Below, piece after piece: positions 8,558 to 17,600 of a DNA stretch of 64,000 bases. Position numbers and translations under genes: made by a program. The notes under the pieces were generated by a model, which had not been told where the DNA came from, ran no database searches, and saw only the letters and a program-made list of their open reading frames with translations. Position 1 is the stretch's first letter, and every line of letters starts with the position of its first letter. Location of the stretch: NCBI RefSeq assembly GCF_031458075.1, contig NZ_JAVDXT010000001.1, forward strand, positions 1,426,001-1,490,000, read 5' to 3'. The stretch is from Rhodoferax_B ferrireducens_A (GTDB lineage Bacteria; Pseudomonadota; Gammaproteobacteria; Burkholderiales; Burkholderiaceae_C).

Positions 8558-10252
8558 TTAAAACGCGTCGAGCACCGCGCCCTTGCTGGCGGTCGATGCA
8601 TTGAAGGCAAACTTGGCCTGCACGCCACGGGTGTAGCGGGGCGCGGGTGCTTTCCACACTGCACGGCGCTGGGCGATTACGGCATCGTCGACATTCAGCT
8701 GCAACAGCAGCTGGCGCGAGTCGATGGTGATGGAGTCGCCTTCTTCCACCAGGGCGATCACACCACCGGCAGCGGCTTCGGGCGCTACGTGGCCCACCAC
8801 CATGCCCCAGGTACCGCCGGAGAAGCGGCCGTCGGTGATCAGGCCCACGCTTTCGCCCAGACCGGCGCCGATCAGCGCGCCGGTGGGGGCCAGCATTTCG
8901 GGCATGCCCGGGCCGCCCTTGGGGCCCAGGTAGCGCAGCACCATCACGTCGCCGGCCACAATCTTGCCGGCCAGGATGGCGGCCAGCGCCGATTGCTCAT
9001 CGTCGAACACGCGGGCCGGGCCGGTCATCACCGGGTTCTTCAGGCCGGTGATCTTGGCCACGCAGCCTTCGGGCGACAGATTGCCCTTCAGGATGGCCAG
9101 GTGGCCTTGCTTGTACATGGGGCGGTCGATGGGGCGGATCACGTCCTGGTCGGCACGTGGTACGTCCGGAATGTCGGCCAGCACTTCGGCCACGGTCTGG
9201 CCGGTGATGGTCAGGCAGTCGCCGTGCAGCAGGCCGGCGGCCAGCAGCGTCTTCATGACTTGCGGAATGCCGCCCGCGCGGTGCAGGTCTACCGCCAGGT
9301 ACTGGCCGCTGGGCTTCAGGTCGCACAACACCGGGGTTTTGACGCGCACACGCTCGAAGTCGTCGATGCTCCATTCCACACCAGCCGCATGGGCGATGGC
9401 CAGGAAGTGCAGCACGGCGTTGGTCGAGCCGCCGGTGGCCATGATGACCGCCACGGCGTTTTCGATCGACTTGCGGGTCACGATGTCGCGCGGCTTGATG
9501 TCCTTCTTGATGGCTTCGATCAGCACGCGGGCCGATTCCTGGGCCGAGTTCAGCTTCTCGTCGTGCGGGTTCGCCATGGTGCTTGAATAGATCAGGCTGA
9601 TGCCCAGGGCTTCGAAGGCGCTGGACATGGTGTTGGCCGTGTACATGCCGCCGCAGGAGCCGGTGCCGGGGATGGCGCGCTTTTCGATCTCCAGCAGGTC
9701 TTCGTCGCTCAGATTGCCGGCGGCGTTCTGGCCCACGGCTTCGAACACGCTGACGATGTTCAGGTCCTGGCCCTTGTAGCGGCCCGGCAGGATGGTGCCG
9801 CCGTACACATAGATGGCCGGCACATTGGCGCGCAGCATGCCCATCAGGCCGCCAGGCATGTTCTTGTCGCAGCCGCCGACCACCAGCACGCCGTCCATCC
9901 ACTGGCCTTGCACGCTGGTCTCAATACAGTCGCTGATGACTTCGCGGCTGACCAAGCTGTACTTCATGCCTTCGGTGCCCATGGCCATGCCGTCGGAGAT
10001 GGTGGGGGTGCCGAACACCTGGGCATTGCCGCCCGCGGCTTCGATGGCGTCGATGGCCGCGTCGGTGAGCTTTTGCAGGCCGCTGTTGCAGGGCGTGATG
10101 GTGCTGTGGCCGTTCGCCACGCCGACCATCGGCTTCTTGAAGTCGCCCTCTTCGTAGCCCATGGCGTAGTACATCGAGCGGTTGGGCGCGCGCGACTTGC
10201 CTTCGGTGATGTTTTTCGAGCGGGGGTTCAGGATGATGGGCTTGGTTTCCAT
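8558..10252 (-). CDS. ilvD: Dihydroxy-acid dehydratase
   Basis: Third step shared by valine, leucine and isoleucine synthesis: dehydration of 2,3-dihydroxy acids to 2-oxo acids; cytoplasmic, iron-sulfur dependent. The 564-residue protein has the three family cysteines in ITPCNSGL, GGCDKNMPGGL and GSCGGMYTANTM, and the C-terminal TDGRFSGG motif. Its length suits the shorter IlvD subfamily. It is a single gene. The 5' region contains a family A repeat 32 bp before the start, and a divergent LysR gene begins 245 bp away and may control it. Confidence 0.96.
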   Translation of the reverse strand: METKPIILNPRSKNITEGKSRAPNRSMYYAMGYEEGDFKKPMVGVANGHSTITPCNSGLQKLTDAAIDAIEAAGGNAQVFGTPTISDGMAMGTEGMKYSLVSREVISDCIETSVQGQWMDGVLVVGGCDKNMPGGLMGMLRANVPAIYVYGGTILPGRYKGQDLNIVSVFEAVGQNAAGNLSDEDLLEIEKRAIPGTGSCGGMYTANTMSSAFEALGISLIYSSTMANPHDEKLNSAQESARVLIEAIKKDIKPRDIVTRKSIENAVAVIMATGGSTNAVLHFLAIAHAAGVEWSIDDFERVRVKTPVLCDLKPSGQYLAVDLHRAGGIPQVMKTLLAAGLLHGDCLTITGQTVAEVLADIPDVPRADQDVIRPIDRPMYKQGHLAILKGNLSPEGCVAKITGLKNPVMTGPARVFDDEQSALAAILAGKIVAGDVMVLRYLGPKGGPGMPEMLAPTGALIGAGLGESVGLITDGRFSGGTWGMVVGHVAPEAAAGGVIALVEEGDSITIDSRQLLLQLNVDDAVIAQRRAVWKAPAPRYTRGVQAKFAFNASTASKGAVLDAF

Positions 10253-10283
10253 GGCGGGTCTCTTTGTGTCGTGGGGAAATCTA

Positions 10284-10388
10284 TGCTCACCCCCAGGCTA
10301 CACGCTACGCGTTTCCGCCAACCCCCTTGCAGGGGGCGATACCAGTGGCCCGGCAAAGCCGGTTCCACGGTATCTCTGGACGATGCGC
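10284..10388. repeat. Dispersed repeat family A, copy 1 (5' of ilvD)
   Basis: A roughly 105-bp element starting GCTCACCCCCAGGCTACA. It holds two hairpins, CCCCC-TTGCA-GGGGG and CCGGC-AAA-GCCGG, and ends near TCTCTGGACGATGCGC. Other copies lie at 36059, 48109 and (inverted) 48832. Here the second stem has C-G where the others have T-A, so pairing is kept. If ilvD starts upstream, the element is part of its 5' leader. Confidence 0.85.
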
Positions 10389-10497
10389 GTTTTGTTTATA
10401 GCGGTGGTGGGCACGGCTATTTTTGCAGAGTGCAGTATCAGCGAAACAAAATTTAGGGTCCAATCTATTTTTAAGTGGTTATTAATATGTTTGGCGT

Positions 10498-11403
10498 ATG
10501 AATGAAATAGAACTTCGCCTGTGGAACCAGTTTGCGGTACTGGCCGAGGAACTGCACTTTGGCCGGGCCGCCCAGCGCCTGTTCATGACCCAGCCGCCGC
10601 TGACGCAGGCCATCGCCCAGCTGGAGAAGCGGCTGGCGGTGCGCCTGTTCGACCGCACCAAGCGCAGCGTACAGCTCACCGCCACCGGCCGGGCTTTGCT
10701 GCCCGAGGTGCTGGACCTGCTGGCCCGCGCCCAGGCCTTGCCCGAACATGCGCGTGCGGCGGCAGCCGGCGAGCTGGGCCGCTTGCGGCTGGCGTTTGTG
10801 TCGACGGTCGGCTTTGCCTTGCTGCCGCAATGGGTGCGCGGCTTTCGGGCGCTGTACCCCAAGGTGCAGATGGAGCTGGTCGAGGCCACCGGCGATGTGC
10901 AGCTGGAAGCCTTTGCGCGCGGCGAGATGGATGCGGGCTTCATGCTGCACGCACCCGGCTTTGCGCCGTTGGGCCTTGCGCGCCACGTGGTCAGCCAGGA
11001 GCCGCTGGTGCTGGCTTTGCCTGAGCAAAACCCCTTGGCCGCCTTGCCCAGCCTGACCCTGCCTGCGGTGCTGGACCAGCCGCTGGTAATCTTCCCGCGC
11101 CGCATCGTGCCCTCGTTGTACGACGCGATTTTCGGCGTCTACCACGCCGCCGGGCGCCTGCCCGAGGTGGCGCAAGAGGCCATCCAGATGCAGACCATCG
11201 TCAACCTGGTGTCCGCCGGCCTCGGCTGCGCCTGGGTGCCGCAAAGCGTCACGCAGTTCCAGCGGCCGGGCGTGGTGTACCGCAGCGTGCTGGCCGGCAA
11301 ACGCGGCGCGGCTTTGCCGGGCTGCGAGACCAGCCTGGTCTGGTCGGCAGCAGATGCCAGCCCGGCATTGCTGCGCTTTGTGGAGTTTGTGCAGCAGGCT
11401 TGA
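10498..11403 (+). CDS. LysR family transcriptional regulator
   Basis: A 301-residue regulator with a winged helix-turn-helix at residues 1-60 (FGRAAQRLFMTQPPLTQAIA is the recognition region) and a periplasmic-binding-like effector domain after about 90. Close in style to BenM/CatM-like LysR proteins that recognise small carboxylic acids. It is transcribed away from ilvD across a 245-bp gap that contains repeat A1, so ilvD or its own promoter is the likeliest target. The effector is unknown. Confidence 0.9.
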   Translation: MNEIELRLWNQFAVLAEELHFGRAAQRLFMTQPPLTQAIAQLEKRLAVRLFDRTKRSVQLTATGRALLPEVLDLLARAQALPEHARAAAAGELGRLRLAFVSTVGFALLPQWVRGFRALYPKVQMELVEATGDVQLEAFARGEMDAGFMLHAPGFAPLGLARHVVSQEPLVLALPEQNPLAALPSLTLPAVLDQPLVIFPRRIVPSLYDAIFGVYHAAGRLPEVAQEAIQMQTIVNLVSAGLGCAWVPQSVTQFQRPGVVYRSVLAGKRGAALPGCETSLVWSAADASPALLRFVEFVQQA

Positions 11404-11415
11404 TTGCTCTGCTTT

Positions 11416-11459
11416 TGATAGCTGTTGCCGCTTACGAAATAAGCGCCAGAGGCACTTTT
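11416..11459. repeat. Dispersed repeat family B, copy 2
   Basis: TGATAGCTGTTGCCGCTTACG followed by AAATAAGCGCCAGAGGCACTTTT, between the convergent LysR and DUF3750 genes. The T-rich end could help termination, but no strong stem is seen. Confidence 0.75.
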
Positions 11460-11479
11460 TCACGTATACCGACTCCGTC

Positions 11480-12331
11480 TTAAACACCCGCTCCCACGTC
11501 CTTGGCCGCAGTCTGCTGCGGGGGCGATGGGAATTTGCCGAAGCCCGGCAGCCGCAGCTTCAGGTCGTTCACGTCGATGCCGAAGCCCAGGCCGAGCAGG
11601 TTCAGCTCCAGGCCTTCTTCGCGCGCCACCGTCACACCGGCCAGGCCCAACACGGACAGCTGCCAACCCGTGCCGCTGGGGGCATGGTCGACAAAGGTGT
11701 TCGGGCCGAGATAGTCCTTGCCGATGGCGGTGGGCGGCAGGTCCAGGTGCAGCGCGGGCACATGGCGCGCGACCCAGGCGACAAAGGTGTTGCTGTTCGG
11801 GCCGGGCCAGAGCCGGTACTCGTGGCCCCAGGGATAGGCGGCGATGGCTTCCTCGATGTCGTCGATCATGTCGTTCACGCCAGCGCCGCGGTGGTCCGCC
11901 AGCAACTGCGGATAGGCGCCATACCAGTGGGCGTCGGGATGGCTGCTGCTGCCCGTGACCAGCGCCTCCTCGCCGTTTTGGGCGCGCCAACCCACGATCT
12001 GGTAGGTGGTGTAGTGGTCTGCGCCTGCGCGCTTGACTGCGATCCACGGGTGGATGCCGAAAGCGCCGCGCCAGCGCACGGTGCGCGCGCCATAGACCTG
12101 CACTACTGCGCGGCGTTCCACTGCGGGGTCGGGCGCCTGGCCGGTGCTGGCGCTACGGGTCTGCTGCCAGGGTGTTTGCATATCGAGCGTGCCCGAGGCC
12201 AGCACGCCAATCGGCCCCAGCAGCAACAGCAGCAAAAGGCCCAGCAGCCGCAGCGGCCAGCGCAGCCAGCCGCCGCGACGGGTGCCGCCAGGATGGGGGG
12301 AAGACGTATCTAGAGGTGTGCCGGAAGCCAT
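11480..12331 (-). CDS. DUF3750 domain protein, membrane-anchored
   Basis: About 283 residues. A Gly/Arg-rich leader is followed by one strongly hydrophobic segment (LRLLGLLLLLLLGPIGVLAS). The rest is the DUF3750 domain, recognised by WRGAFGIHPWIAVKRAGADH, EYRLWPGPNSNTFVAWVARH and LDLPPTAIGKDYLGP. The conserved Pro-Asn-Ser-Asn-Thr stretch resembles an active site, but no activity is established. ATG 12331 is preferred; the frame stays open upstream to 12436, which would run close to lgt. It is divergent from lgt. Confidence 0.85.
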   Translation of the reverse strand: MASGTPLDTSSPHPGGTRRGGWLRWPLRLLGLLLLLLLGPIGVLASGTLDMQTPWQQTRSASTGQAPDPAVERRAVVQVYGARTVRWRGAFGIHPWIAVKRAGADHYTTYQIVGWRAQNGEEALVTGSSSHPDAHWYGAYPQLLADHRGAGVNDMIDDIEEAIAAYPWGHEYRLWPGPNSNTFVAWVARHVPALHLDLPPTAIGKDYLGPNTFVDHAPSGTGWQLSVLGLAGVTVAREEGLELNLLGLGFGIDVNDLKLRLPGFGKFPSPPQQTAAKDVGAGV

Positions 12332-12444
12332 GCCCGGAGTATGCCCTTGCGGGGATACCGGGGCACTAGGGGCACCTCGCAGTAATTGTGTAAACATTGT
12401 GTGCAGCGCCAGGTGCGGCAAGGGCTGCGGGCACAATACCCGCC

Positions 12445-13257
12445 ATGCTGATCCACCCCGAAATCAATCCCATCGCCCTGCAAATCGGCCCGCTGGCCGT
12501 CCACTGGTACGGCCTGACCTATCTGGCCGCGTTTGCGCTGTTCATGTTCCTGGGCACGCGCCGCTTGCGCCACCCTCCTTATGCCCGCATGGCCGGCGCC
12601 CAAGCCTGGTCCACCAAGGATGTGGAAGACATTCTGTTCCTCGGCGTGATGGGCGTGGTGCTGGGCGGGCGCATTGGCTACTGCCTGTTCTACAAGCCCG
12701 GCTATTACGCCAGCCATCCGCTGGAGGTGTTCTACGTGTGGCAGGGCGGCATGTCCTTCCACGGCGGCCTGCTGGGCGTGATCGGGTCTATGTTCTGGTT
12801 TGCCCATTCGCGCAAAAAGCCGTTCTGGCAGGTGGCCGACTTTGTGGCGCCGTGCGTGCCTACTGGCCTGGCCGCCGGGCGCGTGGGTAACTTCATCAAC
12901 GGTGAGCTCTGGGGCCGGCTGAGCTCACCGGATCTGCCCTGGGGCATGGTGTTCCGCGACGGCGGGCCGCTGCCGCGCCACCCATCGCAGGTTTACCAGT
13001 TCCTGCTGGAAGGCTTGCTGCTGTTCATTTTGCTGTGGCTGTATGCGCGCAAGGAGCGGGCGCAGGGCCAGGTGGCGGCGGCGTTCATGTTCGGCTACGG
13101 TGTGTTCCGCTTTATCGCCGAGTTTTTCCGCGAGCCTGATGCCTTCCTGGGCCTGTTGTCGCTGGGCATGAGCATGGGCCAGTGGCTGTGCGTGCCGATG
13201 ATCGTGGGCGGCGCCGGTCTGTGGTGGTGGTTCGGCCAGCGCAAGACTTCAGTATAA
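12445..13257 (+). CDS. lgt: Prolipoprotein diacylglyceryl transferase
   Basis: First enzyme of lipoprotein maturation: it moves diacylglycerol from phosphatidylglycerol to the lipobox cysteine at the inner membrane. The protein has 270 residues, seven or so membrane segments, and the Lgt signature GRVGNFINGELWGR around residues 148-161, with HGGLLGV and RHPSQVYQFLLEG downstream. The start MLIHPEINP is standard for the family; upstream in-frame codons are not needed. Single gene, convergent with mdcH. Confidence 0.97.
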   Translation: MLIHPEINPIALQIGPLAVHWYGLTYLAAFALFMFLGTRRLRHPPYARMAGAQAWSTKDVEDILFLGVMGVVLGGRIGYCLFYKPGYYASHPLEVFYVWQGGMSFHGGLLGVIGSMFWFAHSRKKPFWQVADFVAPCVPTGLAAGRVGNFINGELWGRLSSPDLPWGMVFRDGGPLPRHPSQVYQFLLEGLLLFILLWLYARKERAQGQVAAAFMFGYGVFRFIAEFFREPDAFLGLLSLGMSMGQWLCVPMIVGGAGLWWWFGQRKTSV

Positions 13258-13266
13258 AACGGGCCC

Positions 13267-13302
13267 CAGCGCATATTCCACCTGCGCTGGTAGCTATTTA
13301 AT
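13267..13302. repeat. Dispersed repeat family B, copy 3
   Basis: CAGCGCATATTCCACCTGCG followed by CTGGTAGCTATTTAATC, in reverse orientation relative to copy 1, in the lgt/mdcH convergent gap. It overlaps the last codons of mdcH. Confidence 0.8.
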
Positions 13303-14206
13303 CTGTAGCGTGGCGCTGTACCCAGGCGGCCACGCCCTCGGGGGAGCGAAAGTCTTCCAGCGAGCGCACCGGTATCTCGGGAAAGCGTTGCGCCCATAGC
13401 TTGGCCAGCGCGTGGCCCGCGCCCAGCTCCAGCACGCAGCGCACCCCGCGCTCGGCCACGGCCTCCATGCAGGCCGCCCATTCCACCGTGTGCGAGATTT
13501 GCTGGGCCAGGTCGCGGCGCAACACCTCGACCCGCCGCGTGGCGCTGCCGCTGTAGTTGGTGGCGAGCGGGCAATCGGGTGCGGCCAGTGGCATGTTCTG
13601 CAACAGCGCCGCCACCTCTACGCTGGCCGCGGCCATCCACGACGAATGCGAAGCCAGTCGTACTTCCAGCCACTTGCACTGGGCACCGGCGGCGGTCAGC
13701 AGCGGCTCGGCGGCTTCCAGGTCAATGCGGCGGCCGGCAAAGATGTGGTGCATGGGTCCGAGGCGGATCGCGCATTCCAGCGGCGCGGCGACCTGCTCGG
13801 CCGGCAGCCCCGATACCGACAGCAAGCCGGTGACCGCGCCAGCACCCGCGCGGTCCATGGTGGTGGCGCGCTGGGTGGCCAGGCTTAGCGCGGCCGCAAC
13901 GTCGAACACCCCGGCGCAGGCAAACGCGGGTAGCTCGCCCACGCTGTAGCCTGCGACGATGGCAGGGGCCGTCTTCAGCAGCGGCTGCAGCACGGCCCAG
14001 GCGGCCAGGGCCGTGCCGGTCACCAGCGGCTGGGCGATGGCGTTGGCGTGCAGAAAGTTGGGATCTTGCAGGCGGGTGCGCCAGTCTGTACCGATGGCCT
14101 GGGCCATGTTCGCGAGAGCAGGTTGGGCAGCCGCTTGGGAGTCCAGCCAGGGCAGCATCTCGGCGTGCTGGCTGCCCTGGCCGGGGAACAGCAAGGCGTA
14201 GCTCAT
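13298..14206 (-). CDS. mdcH: Malonate decarboxylase, malonyl-CoA:ACP transacylase subunit (epsilon)
   Basis: Loads a malonyl group from malonyl-CoA onto the special acyl carrier subunit MdcC to start the decarboxylation cycle. A 302-residue FabD-like protein with FPGQGSQ at 7-13 and the active-site GYSVGE (Ser88). The catalytic histidine lies in VRLASHSSWM, although the family form is usually GAFHS, so this part is divergent. It is last in the mdc operon and its start overlaps the end of mdcB by 4 bp (ATGA). Confidence 0.92.
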   Translation of the reverse strand: MSYALLFPGQGSQHAEMLPWLDSQAAAQPALANMAQAIGTDWRTRLQDPNFLHANAIAQPLVTGTALAAWAVLQPLLKTAPAIVAGYSVGELPAFACAGVFDVAAALSLATQRATTMDRAGAGAVTGLLSVSGLPAEQVAAPLECAIRLGPMHHIFAGRRIDLEAAEPLLTAAGAQCKWLEVRLASHSSWMAAASVEVAALLQNMPLAAPDCPLATNYSGSATRRVEVLRRDLAQQISHTVEWAACMEAVAERGVRCVLELGAGHALAKLWAQRFPEIPVRSLEDFRSPEGVAAWVQRHATD

Positions 14207-15063
14207 GCGAGGCAGGGCTGTGCCTGGGTTGCCGACACGCTGAGCTGCTGCACCCAGCAGGCGCAGGCCAGCAGGTCGGCCGAGCCACCGGGCGACAGCC
14301 GCCGCGCTACAAAATCCGCGTGCAGGGCGCGTGCATGTTCCAGCCAGTCGGGCCGGGCGGCACCGCCGGCGGCCAGAAACTGGCGGGCTGCCTGTTGGCC
14401 AAAACGCAGGCCGTCCATGCCGCCGCGGTGCACCATGTTTGTATCGTCCAGGTAGGCCATGGTGGCGAAGAAAGCCTGGATGCGCGCGGCCCGGTCGGCC
14501 AGGCCCTGGGCGTAGGCGGCTTGCAGCGCGGGCAGGGTGGTTTCGAACAAGGTGGGGAAGGCGTCGGCGGCTTCGTCACCGGCGCTGCGCAACTGGTAGC
14601 GCTGGGCGGCGCGCTGGCCGTGGGTGCTGGGCGCGCGCTGGCGGGCGCGCTCGGCCCGGCTGCGCAAGGCCGGCCCCCAATGGGTGGACAGCGCCGTGCG
14701 CAAGGCGTCTGGGCTGATGGCTATCTGCTGGGCTTGCAGGTTGCCGGCACTGGCGCACAGCAGGCCCAGCGCAAAAATGGCGCCGCGGTGGGTATTGATA
14801 CCGCCGGTCGCGCGCAGCATGCGGGCCTCGGCCTGCAAGCCCAGGGCTTCCAGTGCGGCAAACGGCTGCTGGGCCGAGCCCGCATGGGCCATCTGCACGA
14901 AGTAATGGCGCAGGGCGAACAGGCTTCGCACAAAGGTCTGCGCCGTCATGTCCTGGTGGCTGCCGTTGTCGCGCAGGGACACCAGGCCGGGCTTGGGCTC
15001 CAGGGCCAGCTCCAGGTACAGCGCGCGCACCGCTTGCTGGCCAATAGGGGCTAGATCGCGCAT
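14203..15063 (-). CDS. mdcB: Triphosphoribosyl-dephospho-CoA synthase
   Basis: Makes 2'-(5''-triphosphoribosyl)-3'-dephospho-CoA, the precursor of the MdcC prosthetic group. The 286-residue protein shows the CitG/MdcB family motifs LELALEPKPGLVSLRDNGSH near the start, TGGINTHRGAIF in mid-protein and DTNMVHRGG near the end. ATG 15063 is chosen because the protein then begins like other MdcB sequences and overlaps mdcG by 13 bp. The frame stays open far upstream, but only as a shadow of mdcG. C-terminus overlaps mdcH. Confidence 0.94.
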   Translation of the reverse strand: MRDLAPIGQQAVRALYLELALEPKPGLVSLRDNGSHQDMTAQTFVRSLFALRHYFVQMAHAGSAQQPFAALEALGLQAEARMLRATGGINTHRGAIFALGLLCASAGNLQAQQIAISPDALRTALSTHWGPALRSRAERARQRAPSTHGQRAAQRYQLRSAGDEAADAFPTLFETTLPALQAAYAQGLADRAARIQAFFATMAYLDDTNMVHRGGMDGLRFGQQAARQFLAAGGAARPDWLEHARALHADFVARRLSPGGSADLLACACWVQQLSVSATQAQPCLA

Positions 15064-15710
15064 GCCGCCTCCGTGAGCGCCTGCAGCGCTGGCAGATCGG
15101 CAAGCTGCAGGCTGTGGCGGCTTTTCACCATCACGCTGCGGGTTTGGCCCTGCAGCAGGCGCGCATATTCGCGCCAGGCCACCGCATGGCCGCCGGCAAA
15201 CACCAGTTCGCCGTCTATGCGCATGGGCAGCTGGGCGGATTCCAGTTGCGCCACCACGGCCTGGGCGGTGTCCATGTCGGGCACCTGCAGACTCAGGTCG
15301 ATGTCGGATTGGGCGTGTACATAGTCCAGCCCGCTCAGGTGTTGCCAGCCGTGGGAGCCGTACACATGGGCCGTGATGCCGAGCCCATCCGCCAAGGCTT
15401 GTGCGGCGGACTGCCATGCGGTTCCCTGGGCGACCTCTTGCAGCGTAGGGAAGTCGCCGTGGGCTTGTATGTCTTCGGGTGCCAGGTCCAGCGCCAGCTT
15501 GCTGGCGGCCCAGCTACGCGGCGCGGCCAGTCCTACGGAGATGCGCTGCGTGGATGTGCATGGTGCCTGGCGGCACACCACCAGCGGCAGCCGGTGCTGT
15601 TGCCAATGGGCGAGGGTGGTGCGCGCAGCCGTGTCCCAAGGCCGGGCGGCCAAGGTGGCCCAGGCCGCGTCGTGCAGCCAGACCAGCTGGTTACGCCGCA
15701 GTGCCCGCAT
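15051..15710 (-). CDS. mdcG: Phosphoribosyl-dephospho-CoA transferase
   Basis: Transfers the prosthetic group made by MdcB onto the serine of apo-MdcC. About 219 residues, with a nucleotidyltransferase-like core: VYGSHGWQHLSG near residue 120 and QSDIDLSLQVPD give the G-S and D-x-D metal-binding pattern of the family. ATG 15710 is preferred over GTG 15725; either start overlaps the end of mdcE by 20-35 bp, so translation is coupled. Confidence 0.92.
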   Translation of the reverse strand: MRALRRNQLVWLHDAAWATLAARPWDTAARTTLAHWQQHRLPLVVCRQAPCTSTQRISVGLAAPRSWAASKLALDLAPEDIQAHGDFPTLQEVAQGTAWQSAAQALADGLGITAHVYGSHGWQHLSGLDYVHAQSDIDLSLQVPDMDTAQAVVAQLESAQLPMRIDGELVFAGGHAVAWREYARLLQGQTRSVMVKSRHSLQLADLPALQALTEAACAI

Positions 15711-16413
15711 GGCGTACCTGCGCACTCACCTGCGCCGACAGTTTGCGGCCGCCGCGGGCCGCGCCGTCGGTTGCACGCCGGTCGTGCCCGGCGTCGTCGC
15801 TGCGCGCATCCAGCAGGGCTTGCCGCAGCTGGGCCTGCAGGTCGCCGGTCCACAGGCTGCGCACGGCGCCCATGGCCACGTAGTTGTCTACGCCCGGGGC
15901 GAACACTGGGTTGGACTGCGACAGTTCGGTCAGCCGGGCTTCGTCGATCTTGGTGATGCGGGCCATGGCCGGCAGGCGCATCACGCGGATCTCGGCCTCG
16001 GGCAGGGCGTAGCAGGCATCGGCCATCAGCCCCGACGTGATGAAACCACCCGACAGCGCCTGGTCGTAGATCAGCCCGATCACCGCATGGCCCTGGCGGC
16101 GCGCCAGTTCGATGCAGCAGCCCAGGTGCGCCATGTAGCGGTTGATGGCCAGCAGCTCGTCGCGGTGGCGCAGGCGCTGGCCCTGGGTGTCGATCAGCAG
16201 CAAGATGGTCTGGCCGGGGTGGTTGCGTACGACATCCAACACTTCGCGGGCCTGGGCCAGGGCGAGTTCCACGCCGATGGGAGCGTGCTCGGTGGTGCCG
16301 ATGACGCGCAGGGTCTGGCCGTCCAGCGTGGCATCTCCGGCCAGAAAATCGCCGTTGCGCTGTACCTGGTGCGGGCTGCCGAACAGGGCGCTGAGCAGGG
16401 TATCGATGTTCAT
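15691..16413 (-). CDS. mdcE: Malonate decarboxylase gamma subunit
   Basis: With MdcD it forms the decarboxylase core that turns malonyl-S-MdcC into acetyl-S-MdcC and CO2. The 240-residue carboxyltransferase-fold protein has the conserved ALSGGFITSGLMAD and the helix MRLPAMARITKIDEARL. Its last 45 residues (rich in Arg, Ala and Gly) run into mdcG in another frame and look less conserved. Its start overlaps mdcD by 4 bp. Confidence 0.93.
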   Translation of the reverse strand: MNIDTLLSALFGSPHQVQRNGDFLAGDATLDGQTLRVIGTTEHAPIGVELALAQAREVLDVVRNHPGQTILLLIDTQGQRLRHRDELLAINRYMAHLGCCIELARRQGHAVIGLIYDQALSGGFITSGLMADACYALPEAEIRVMRLPAMARITKIDEARLTELSQSNPVFAPGVDNYVAMGAVRSLWTGDLQAQLRQALLDARSDDAGHDRRATDGAARGGRKLSAQVSAQVRHAGTAA

Positions 16414-17282
16414 ACGGCTTCCTTCCAGGCGCGCAGCTCGGCCGCTTCCATGTCGGCCACTTTGCCGGGCTGCGGAACGCCCAGGCGGACCCAGATCTCT
16501 AGCGCATCGCGGCTGTTGCCGTCCAGGCGCAGGCGTTCGGACAGCTCGGCGTGTTCCTGCTCCAGGCTTTCCAGCGTCAGCGGGCGGGCACTGTCAATGC
16601 TTTCGATGGCGGCTTGGCGGAAGGCGGCCATGCTGTCGTCGGCCAGGGCATCGCAGTCGCCGCTCAGGTAGCGGTGCTTGCCGCCGGTGGTGCGCCATAC
16701 CAGGGCGCGGTCGCGCGAATCGAATTCTTCGGCGCCGTGCGAAGCCTCGATCACCTCGGGTCCGGACATGGCCAGCCGCGCCACGTCGCTCATCACGATG
16801 CGGTCGGCGCAGCGCGCCACCAGGCCCATGCCGCCAAAGCAGCCGTTGGCGCCGCCGATCAGCACGACCACCGGAATGCCGGCGGCCCGCACGTCCAGCA
16901 GGGCGCGCATGACTTCCGACACCGCGATCAGGCCGGCGTTGGCCTCGTGCAGACGCACGCCGCCTGATTCGGCCAGCAGCAGTACCGCGGCCGGCCGCTG
17001 GTCTACCGCACGCTGGAACAGGCCGACCAGCTTGGCGCCATGCACCTCGCCGACGCCTCCGCCCATGAACTCGCCTTCTTGGGCGGCAATCAATACCGAT
17101 TTGCCATCCAACCGGCCGCTGCCGACCACCACGCCGTCGTCAAACGCGGCGGGCACGTCCAGCAAAGCCAGGTGCGGGCTGGTGACGCGCTGCGCCGGGC
17201 CGAGGATTTCGGCAAACGTGCCCGCGTCCAGGATGCCCAGCACACGCTTGCGGGCGGTGGATTCTGAAAAGCTGCTGCTCAT
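16410..17282 (-). CDS. mdcD: Malonate decarboxylase beta subunit
   Basis: The 290-residue partner of MdcE and also a carboxyltransferase-fold protein. Motifs include GEFMGGGVGEVHGAKLVGLF, LLAESGGVRLHEANAG and GGANGCFGGMGLVA, the last being an oxyanion-hole region. The ATG at 17282 overlaps the mdcC stop by 4 bp (ATGA); a longer frame upstream is only the shadow of mdcC. Biotin is not needed in this Mdc type, since the cluster has no biotin carrier or membrane pump genes. Confidence 0.95.
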   Translation of the reverse strand: MSSSFSESTARKRVLGILDAGTFAEILGPAQRVTSPHLALLDVPAAFDDGVVVGSGRLDGKSVLIAAQEGEFMGGGVGEVHGAKLVGLFQRAVDQRPAAVLLLAESGGVRLHEANAGLIAVSEVMRALLDVRAAGIPVVVLIGGANGCFGGMGLVARCADRIVMSDVARLAMSGPEVIEASHGAEEFDSRDRALVWRTTGGKHRYLSGDCDALADDSMAAFRQAAIESIDSARPLTLESLEQEHAELSERLRLDGNSRDALEIWVRLGVPQPGKVADMEAAELRAWKEAV

Positions 17283-17593
17283 GGCGTGGCCCCCTTGAGT
17301 TCGGCCACGGCCTGGTCCAGGCGCAGGCTGACGACCGCCGGTGTCGCACCCATGTCGTTGACCGAGATGCGCACATCGGCCAGCTGGTGGCGCTGGTGGA
17401 AGTCTTCGGCCACGGCCTGCCAGATCGGACCGAAGCCGCGGGCCGAGGTGTCGATATGCAGCGTGCACTGGCCGCTCCCGGGGGCGGCTTCGACCAGCAC
17501 TTCGAGGTTGCCGGAGCCGACCACGCCGACCAGCACCGGGGTGGGGATGCTGGGCCTGTGGCTGCCGGCGAAGGTGTAGTTGAGTTTTTCCAT
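17279..17593 (-). CDS. mdcC: Malonate decarboxylase acyl carrier protein (delta)
   Basis: A 104-residue carrier that holds malonyl and acetyl groups on a phosphoribosyl-dephospho-CoA arm. The attachment site is the serine of GVVGSGNLEVL (Ser27), which matches the family VGSGDLEVL pattern with Asn in place of Asp. It lies 7 bp downstream of mdcA and overlaps mdcD by 4 bp. Confidence 0.95.
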   Translation of the reverse strand: MEKLNYTFAGSHRPSIPTPVLVGVVGSGNLEVLVEAAPGSGQCTLHIDTSARGFGPIWQAVAEDFHQRHQLADVRISVNDMGATPAVVSLRLDQAVAELKGATP

Positions 17594-17600
17594 CAGCGTG

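Noticed and set aside
15064..15417. A longer mdcB start giving about 404 residues
   Set aside because: The extra 118 residues are Arg/Pro/Gly-rich and coincide with mdcG in another frame; the family N-terminus begins at 15063.
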